Assembly (NCBI GenBank): GCA_034440635.1
Contig: JAOTON010002088.1
Coordinates: forward strand, 434,001-498,000
Length of the DNA: 64,000 nucleotides
Source: Lepas anatifera
Taxonomy: Eukaryota > Arthropoda > Thecostraca > Lepadidae
Reading direction: 5' to 3'
Below the pieces are notes generated by a model. It did no database searches. It saw only the letters and a list, made by a program, of their open reading frames with translations, and was not told the DNA's origin. Within the stretch, counting starts at the first letter, position 1, and each line of letters begins with the position of its first letter. The position numbers were made by a program, and so were the translations under genes. Positions 58,579 through 64,000 of the stretch are shown here, piece by piece.

Positions 58579-59361
58579 CACGGAGGAAGACATAGCACAG
58601 TTGGCAACAACCTGTGGTGGAAGAGTCACCAAGTTTTGTCGTTATGCGACGATTACCTCATCCTGTTCGAAGGAGCGGCCATTCGAGCAGACACCATCAG
58701 AGCCTACAGATACTGCAGCACTGTCAAGGACCGAGAGAAGGAGCTGTTATTCGTCAAAGAAAAGTTCCAGCAGAACGGATACCCACTAACTACGATCAAG
58801 TCCACCATCACCAAAACCGCTGAGGACATCAGCTCAAGGCCCGTGCCCTCCCGCCCCAGCGGGGTCGAACAACCAGTCTCTTCCAGTTCGGTTTTCGGTA
58901 CCATTTACAGGGCCGTCGTTTTACCAGTTAAAACGTGCAAGTCGGGCAATCGGCGCACAGCTGGTGTCAAAACCAAAACGAACCATATCCAGCATCCTCT
59001 GCAGCAAAGCGAAACATCACCTACCAAAGAACAGAACTCAAACATCATTTACAGCATACAATGTTCATGTTCAGTGAATGGCAAGCCCGTCACCTACATC
59101 GGAGAAACCGACCGAGAACTGCAAACAAGAGTAAAAGAACACAGGGAAAGCTGGAGAGGAAGCAATCGGTCGAAAGCCAACACCTCAGCTTTCAGCACCC
59201 ACCGGACCTGCACCCCCACTTTGACCAAGCCCAAATTCCGCACTGCTGGCCGTCGTGAGACGATACTGACATCACCGAACGACGCCAACATCAACCGGAA
59301 CTCTGGGAGCAGGTTTCACGACAGGTGGCTTCCCATTATACATAGCTGTAGCTCTAAATAG
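58552..59361 (+). CDS. Penelope-like RT remnant fused to GIY-YIG endonuclease (right copy)
   Basis: A 269-codon frame stays open from the junction to the stop at 59361. It holds LCDDYLILFEG (worn catalytic region, near residue 30), then AAIRADTIRAYRYC, KEKFQQNGYPLTTIK, a linker, IIYSIQCSCSVNGKPVTYIGETDRELQTRVKEHRESW (GIY-YIG motif, near residues 165-200) and a C-terminal INRNSGSRFHDRWLPI box found at the end of Penelope proteins. The deletion that removed part of the RT palm also joined two frames. The first RT motifs are missing, so the product cannot be a working reverse transcriptase. The first residues belong to the palindromic junction, not to the original element. Confidence 0.75.
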   Translation: MFDLAMSSSHGGRHSTVGNNLWWKSHQVLSLCDDYLILFEGAAIRADTIRAYRYCSTVKDREKELLFVKEKFQQNGYPLTTIKSTITKTAEDISSRPVPSRPSGVEQPVSSSSVFGTIYRAVVLPVKTCKSGNRRTAGVKTKTNHIQHPLQQSETSPTKEQNSNIIYSIQCSCSVNGKPVTYIGETDRELQTRVKEHRESWRGSNRSKANTSAFSTHRTCTPTLTKPKFRTAGRRETILTSPNDANINRNSGSRFHDRWLPIIHSCSSK

Positions 59362-59983
59362 TTTTGATAACTTTAACATATGTTTGTGATCAGCTAGTTT
59401 TATATTATTGTTATAGGATTGTCATATATTGTATTTGTATTATATATTTTATATTTATATTTATATTGATATATAGGATGGCAGGATGTGTTTCTTAACT
59501 TTTATATATTTTTGTAGCTTTTTACATAACATTGACATTTGTACTAGTATTTATTGTGTGAAGTACCTACCGTTATTATTAGACACTTGTTCTTAGTTTT
59601 ATTAACTATGATGTTGCAATGAATCTTATATTCTCTTTTTTAGCTCTTTACTAACCATTAGCATTCTTATACTAGCATATGATGTGCGTCAATTGCCTAC
59701 CATTATTATGCTGTACTGTATAAGCTACCCTTAATCGTTGAATATCAAAATATGATAATTTGCGTTGTTATTAAAATGTGCTTCAGGTAGGTAACTCTCT
59801 TACTCGTGCACGTTTCCTGGAATCCTTTTTGGACTTGTTATATAATTTTTGTAACGTGTCTTGTCTTCCGATGTCCACCGATCGATCCGACCACTCGCTG
59901 ATGAAGGCTGATAAAATATAGCCGAAAGCTCCGAACGTTTTTCATTTTCACTAGTGGAGAAGTCCTATATATTTATATAATTC
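58582..59983 (+). mobile_element. Penelope-like element, right copy (5'-truncated, internal deletion)
   Basis: It is a mirror image of the left copy, meeting it head to head at about 58579-58581 (CTATGTCTTCCTCC / GGAGGAAGACATAG). Relative to the left copy about 212 bp is deleted between LILFEG and AAIRADT. The 3' non-coding tail matches the left copy down to the shared end 'ctccactagtgaaaatg' / 'cattttcactagtggag'. Confidence 0.85.
59898..59927 (+). ncRNA. Hammerhead-like ribozyme core in right Penelope copy
   Basis: CTGATGA, stem GGCT/AGCC around a 10-nt loop, then GAAA, identical to the motif in the left copy. It sits about 540 bp beyond the stop codon in the terminal region. Stems I and III are unassigned. 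Confidence 0.4.
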
Positions 59984-60553
59984 ATTCACATCCACTTATC
60001 ATGTCATTTCGTCAATTCATAATGACGGTAAGACGGAAGCTCTATCTTCATTAAATTGAATGTTATCGGCAGAAGGATAGTAAATCACTTAAATGACCTC
60101 AGATGACCTGTCGGAGGTGACAGGTCAATTTTTTAGGTTGAGCCTCAGGAATTGGCTTTAAGCTCATGACGCTGAAAATTTTCAAGTTAACCTGAACGTA
60201 TGCGCTGAAATAAGAAAATTTCCAAACGTTCTCATACGCGGTTCACTGGAACACCTCAGTCCCCTCAAAGTAGAAAATATACATCGTTTGAAATCTAAGA
60301 ACGAGCTGATTTGGAAAATGTTAGCTTTTCATATGTTAATCAAGGTTTTTTTCACGATTTCCACCTTAAATTTTTTAGCTTCTGGCCAGTAATTCAGAAT
60401 CCTTTCACGTATATAGCTATGCATTATTACATATAGAATGAAAGTTCACGGATCTGAGCACGCAATGTTTCGTAAGAATCCATGTTTTTTATGGAATTTC
60501 ATTGACACATCCCTTTAAGCGCGGAGGAGCCTCTAGGCTGTCATAAACACGCA
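59984..60553. other. Intron of the METTL27-like gene, nothing coding
   Basis: Contains AGGTCA-type words near 60086-60128 and otherwise nothing recognisable. Confidence 0.45.
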
Positions 60554-61412
60554 CAGTGGGGGGTCCTAAAGTGCCCCGCCCCCCCGACCTATTTTTTCGA
60601 GATGGCCAGATAACTGGTAGTGGATTGAAAACTGTTCTTGGCTACAGGTTCTATTTGAAAGACTTCATGAGAACGTTGATTGGTGAAAAAATTGTTAAAA
60701 TCGGTCCATTATTTTTTATAGCCAGAGCTTTTAAAGTCAGACCTATATTTTGAGACCGTCGCAATCACGTGGGCGCACCAGTTCACCTGCACTATAGACC
60801 GAGTGGTGACGCAATAACGTCATATATAAGCGTTGTATGTCAAGGTCACCCCACACGAAGGTCATAGTTCAAGGTCCGAAGTCAAGGTCATTGGCCCCAG
60901 TACTCCGGCCAGATGGCATTATTCAGTATGATGTATGCTATGACTTCATCGTTAAGGTTTCTCAATGTCAAGGTCAATGCCACAGTTCAAGGTCAAATGT
61001 CTCTTGTCAATGTCAAGTCTCCATTTCTCGCCCAAAGGCTGCTATAGTGCTAGTAATTTTGTACATATTGGAAATATGTCATATTGTTACGCCAAAGGGC
61101 AGTGGCTTTGAATGATCTTGACCTCAAACTTTCATGGAATATTTTTTGGGATCTTGCCTCTATGGCCTTAGTCCACATTTGGCGTATTCCTGTTTTTTTG
61201 TTGTATAATTATGACATTTCCCAATAGATCACAAGTACGACCCATATTTGACATTTAAACCTCGTTTAACCTGGAATGTATTGTCCAAGATCAGTGAAAC
61301 ATAGCTATAATGTATGTAAATCATTATCGCCCCCACACAGCCCTCAACGGACGTTTTTCTAACCATCTTTGGTTTTTAGATCTCAGGGGGCACTTTAGAA
61401 CCCCCTCCACTG
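60554..61412. mobile_element. Non-autonomous inverted-repeat DNA element (859 bp)
   Basis: The left end CAGTGGGGGGTCCTAAAG and the right end, inverted, CAGTGGAGGGGGTTCTAAAG continue into GTGCCCC in both, giving inverted repeats of about 27 bp. The interior has no long frame. Target duplication is unclear (…acacgca | … | cacgttga). It carries a dense TCAAGGTCA cluster at 60840-60995. The superfamily is not assigned. Confidence 0.65.
60840..60995 (+). promoter_or_regulatory. Cluster of TCAAGGTCA motifs
   Basis: Four exact TCAAGGTCA words (60840, 60882, 60968, 60987) plus TCAAGGTCC (60869) and GAAGGTCA occur in about 156 bp. The word is the extended half-site bound by monomeric nuclear receptors of the FTZ-F1/SF-1 and ERR groups. 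Function here is an inference; the cluster lies inside a transposon and could be incidental. Confidence 0.4.
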
Positions 61413-62233
61413 CACGTTGACGCCAGACCCCTCTGCACGGCGCGTGTTAAGGCGTGACTTTCATGCTATGTATACAGCATTAGCCTTTATATCTGCGGTG
61501 CGGGCTCTGGCTCTGTGCTTATCTTTATTTACGGCCCTTTGCGGAGTTTGTTTCGTTCCAGCTGTCCTCGCTTATTGCATCGGTTAAGGGAGAAGTGGAT
61601 TGATACCAATAGATTCGTTAAAAAACGAGAAACCTCTATTTGTGGTACAAATCTTCCCATCATTTATTTAGCGGCAGCAAACAGGCGGTCTGCTGAAGAA
61701 CTGGGACTGGGCGGGGATTATGAGCTTCCGGGACAGCCGCTGACATGAGCGCGGCGCTCCACCAAGCCACAGAACTGGTTTTTGGAAACCGCTAAAGCAG
61801 AAATCAAAGTATCAACGGTGCACTAAGCCGTCGATATTTATTCGTATATTTGAAATATCGTAAATAAGGCTGGGATTTTTTACGGTGGGAATCCGTGACC
61901 GTGGTCAGGTCATTAGGGACCCGTGACGTCACGGATCTAACCTGACCTGACCTGACCTGAGGAACAGAGTGCAGCCCGGCGGGAATTAGAGAAAGTATGT
62001 AACATTCAAACGATTGGCTTGCTTATGCTTTACAAAAACATACTTTCCGCACAAACACAAGGTTTGGGTTATATAAATTAAGTTCGATATTGTGACAAGA
62101 AATTCTGGGCGCGATCTGCTAATTTCTCAGGCTGTAAGAGGACTATCATTTGAATGAACGTTCTGAAACAATGAATTTCATTGTGCATCAATGAATCCAG
62201 AATATTTCATTCTAAAACCTCCGAGTGTGGTAC
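61413..62233 (-). other. Intron of the METTL27-like gene, no exon recognised
   Basis: One 77-codon + strand frame at 61515-61748 has no recognisable motif. TGACC/GGTCA words are tandem at about 61915-61960 (cctgacctgacctgacctg). Confidence 0.45.
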
Positions 62234-62332
62234 CTGAATGTATGATGAGTAGATTTTGCGCTCCATGGCTACGTTGCGCATCTCTGTCGAGGGATCCAGG
62301 GCATCCAGATGTCGCACACCTGCATCGAAGAT
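62234..62332 (-). CDS. METTL27-like methyltransferase, motif II exon
   Basis: Thirty-three codons lie between acceptor ttgtgtag and donor GTACCA, phase 0 on entry and exit. They encode IFDAGVRHLDALDPSTEM followed by RNVAMERKIYSSYIQ. In METTL27-type enzymes the G-x-x-x-[IL]-D-A-L-D-P-S segment forms the second strand, whose acidic residue contacts the ribose of SAM. The donor is GT but otherwise weak. Confidence 0.85.
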
Positions 62333-63904
62333 CTACACAACGAGACACATTTAGCACCATGATGGTGAAGTCAGAGTCACAAACCATTCGGTGCGGTCCA
62401 ACCCGCGGCATGACATACAGCAGCTATAGATCGCAACATTTAAAGTTTCTCCGACAGCAGGCGTGACGGCACAACGAAGAGGACCTATTGCTGCTCAAAG
62501 ATATGGAGTGACGCTGCATAAATGTACTGCTTCATCATGGGTATCAGAATGCTGGTGCCCGTGCTGGTGGATCTCGTCTCAAGACGACCGAGAGTGCTTA
62601 CTATTAAACGGCAACAAATTTACATATCGGTTTCTTTTAATGCACCACTATTCGCTATAGTCGTTCCAGATATTTTGTTAGGGAAGTGTTGATGAAGTGA
62701 TTTGTTGTGTAGACTTGCTCTCGCCGTTCGGGGAAAAAAACCTGTGACAGCTCCGTTTCCGTTTGGTCCCCGAATCAAATGGCAATGCTTTAGAACTGGA
62801 AAGTAACATCATGCAAGTTTTTAGACAGAAACCTGCAGGACAAGAGCAAATCACTTCTACCTTTTCAAAGAGGTATTTCCGTGGAAAGTCTGAATGCAAA
62901 AATGCCAAGAACGAACTTTTTATTTTTATTAAGCAGAACTTGAATTGTTGCTTGTTTATTTGACTGTACCATGATGTGGGTGGTTCTCTCGGATATCAGG
63001 AAACCAGCAACTTTGGCAGCGTCAGCCCTTCCTGCTTCTATTTATGCAAAAGACGACAAATCATTATCACTTTGATGTCAAAACCTGCAGGGTTAGAACC
63101 ATTATTGTACATTAGTGTAAAGCTTGTCGATATAGCATAGATATTAGGTAGTTGGCATTGCTTTCATTGGAGTTTATTATTCAGGGCTATGGCCAGGTCC
63201 AAGAAGGAACCAAACAGAACAGTATACTTCTGGCTTAGGACGATCCCGGCAGTGAGTTTTGGTACACCAGGAGTTTGATTCAAACAAGTCTGCATTTCTC
63301 GTAAAACTCCGCATCACCTTGCCAGTACCATCCTATCTAAAACTACCGCTGACCATGTACCTATATACTTTTCTCTTTGATATCACAGGCTGATTGACTG
63401 GTGATGTTTGACGTTTTTATAGTATTGCATAGTTTTACCATTCTTGCTTCCTTAATCGTTGTTACAGGCTAAAATTTGAGCTGATTCTACGAATTGTTAT
63501 CTACAGTTGAGTTCTCAGAGTTAAAAAGTCACAATATCCTGGATTTTGGCTAGGAATATTTTGGATATAAGCTAGGTTTATCATCATCTTCCATGTCATC
63601 TGCTCTACACTTACTGTCACTGAAAGTTATTCTCATAAGAACTAGTGTGTAAATTTGTGATAACCAAGGAAATGACGGAGACTGATGGGATACAAATCGG
63701 AAGCGATGGTTCGCGAATTGTGGACTCATTGGACAAGGGCTTCTGACCACGTCCTGCCAACAAATGGCCCTAACATTGTTCCCCAACAGTGTCAGTGGGG
63801 CAGCTGACTACCACTCCTGTTGGGAGGCAGATACACATGTCCTGATAAAGGCAGGTGGGAGCTTGAAAAGGCCTACTTGTGGGTGCAGCCCATGGAAAGC
63901 TCAC
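62333..63904 (-). other. Intron of the METTL27-like gene, no other feature recognised
   Basis: Intron with donor GTGAGC at 63904 and acceptor ending at 62333. No repeats or exons could be supported within it. Confidence 0.55.
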
Positions 63905-64000
63905 CATTTGGCCAACCAATCCGGTGCCGGCTGCGATGTCCATGACCTTGAGCTGGCTGGGAGGAATGGCTCCGTCCTTGGGGTATGCCCGGAACAAGGC
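63905..64000 (-). CDS. METTL27-like methyltransferase, motif I exon (continues past window)
   Basis: Thirty-two codons are open to the window edge and end at donor GTGAGC. They read ALFRAYPKDGAIPPSQ and then LKVMDIAAGTGLVGQM. VMDIAAGTGLVG is the SAM-binding motif I of class I methyltransferases, with the exact A-A-G-T-G-L-V-G form typical of METTL27/WBSCR27. The N-terminus lies beyond 64000. The four exons in view give about 169 residues, so most of the enzyme is here. The substrate of METTL27 proteins is not established. Confidence 0.88.

Noticed and set aside
61515..61748. 77-codon + strand frame inside the methyltransferase intron
   Set aside because: No motif, no convincing splice context and no repeat match; it could be chance or an eroded element, so it was not called.
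62178..62411. 77-codon open frame on the - strand
   Set aside because: It overlaps the METTL27-like exon in a different frame; the homologous reading is the 33-codon exon 62234-62332 flanked by splice sites.

Overview
This is eukaryotic, metazoan DNA. It has spliced genes with GT-AG introns, very long introns, a polyadenylation signal, CpG-rich promoter-like islands and dense transposable elements (LINE, Penelope-like, hAT-, mariner- and piggyBac-type). An arthropod, perhaps a crustacean, is my best guess, because the main gene resembles arthropod smooth septate junction proteins of the Snakeskin/MARVEL type. That placement is an inference and is weak.

Two host genes can be reconstructed exon by exon. 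On the + strand a small four-transmembrane protein of about 145 residues starts at 656 (or, from a second first exon, at 22763), is completed by exons at 49330-49524 and 49929-50117, and ends in a 3'UTR with a poly(A) signal near 51262. The two first exons encode similar N-termini and both end in the same phase, so this looks like one gene with two promoters about 22 kb apart. On the - strand, running in from the right edge, is a METTL27/WBSCR27-like SAM-dependent methyltransferase with four exons in view (63905-64000, 62234-62332, 56021-56150, 55333-55517). The two genes are convergent.

Most of the rest lies in the roughly 48.6 kb first intron of the + strand gene and is transposon-derived. 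From left to right: (1) two copies (825-7911 and 11198-16163) of one large non-autonomous hAT-type element, each with a perfect 8-bp target duplication and filled with GGGCCCGG-type minisatellite; the second carries a nested mariner-type insertion whose empty site is preserved in the first. (2) A LINE RNase H remnant near 17.1-17.8 kb. (3) Two piggyBac-type MITE families with TTAA ends (19705-20547; 21816-22245 and 42925-43381). (4) A 1.5-kb terminal-inverted-repeat element at 23.8-25.3 kb. (5) Minisatellites at 26.3-27.2 kb and 31.5-32.2 kb. (6) An inverted pair of about 1.4-kb composite repeats, each carrying a degenerate tRNA-like Pol III promoter (29.8-31.2 kb and 41.4-42.7 kb). (7) A nearly complete two-ORF LINE at 35.05-39.15 kb with one frameshift. 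(8) An old LINE at 40.6-43.96 kb broken by two later insertions, abutting another old LINE on the - strand (43.98-45.45 kb). (9) GGGGGCGCC-rich arrays with paired hairpins at 47.7-49.2 kb, ending just before exon 2.

To the right of the first gene are a 455-bp foldback element (54281-54736) and, in the large intron of the methyltransferase gene, a head-to-head pair of 5'-truncated Penelope-like elements (56.94-59.98 kb). Each has a GIY-YIG region and a hammerhead-like core in its tail. Further on is an 859-bp inverted-repeat element (60554-61412) carrying a cluster of TCAAGGTCA motifs. I saw no rRNA genes, CRISPR arrays or prokaryotic features.
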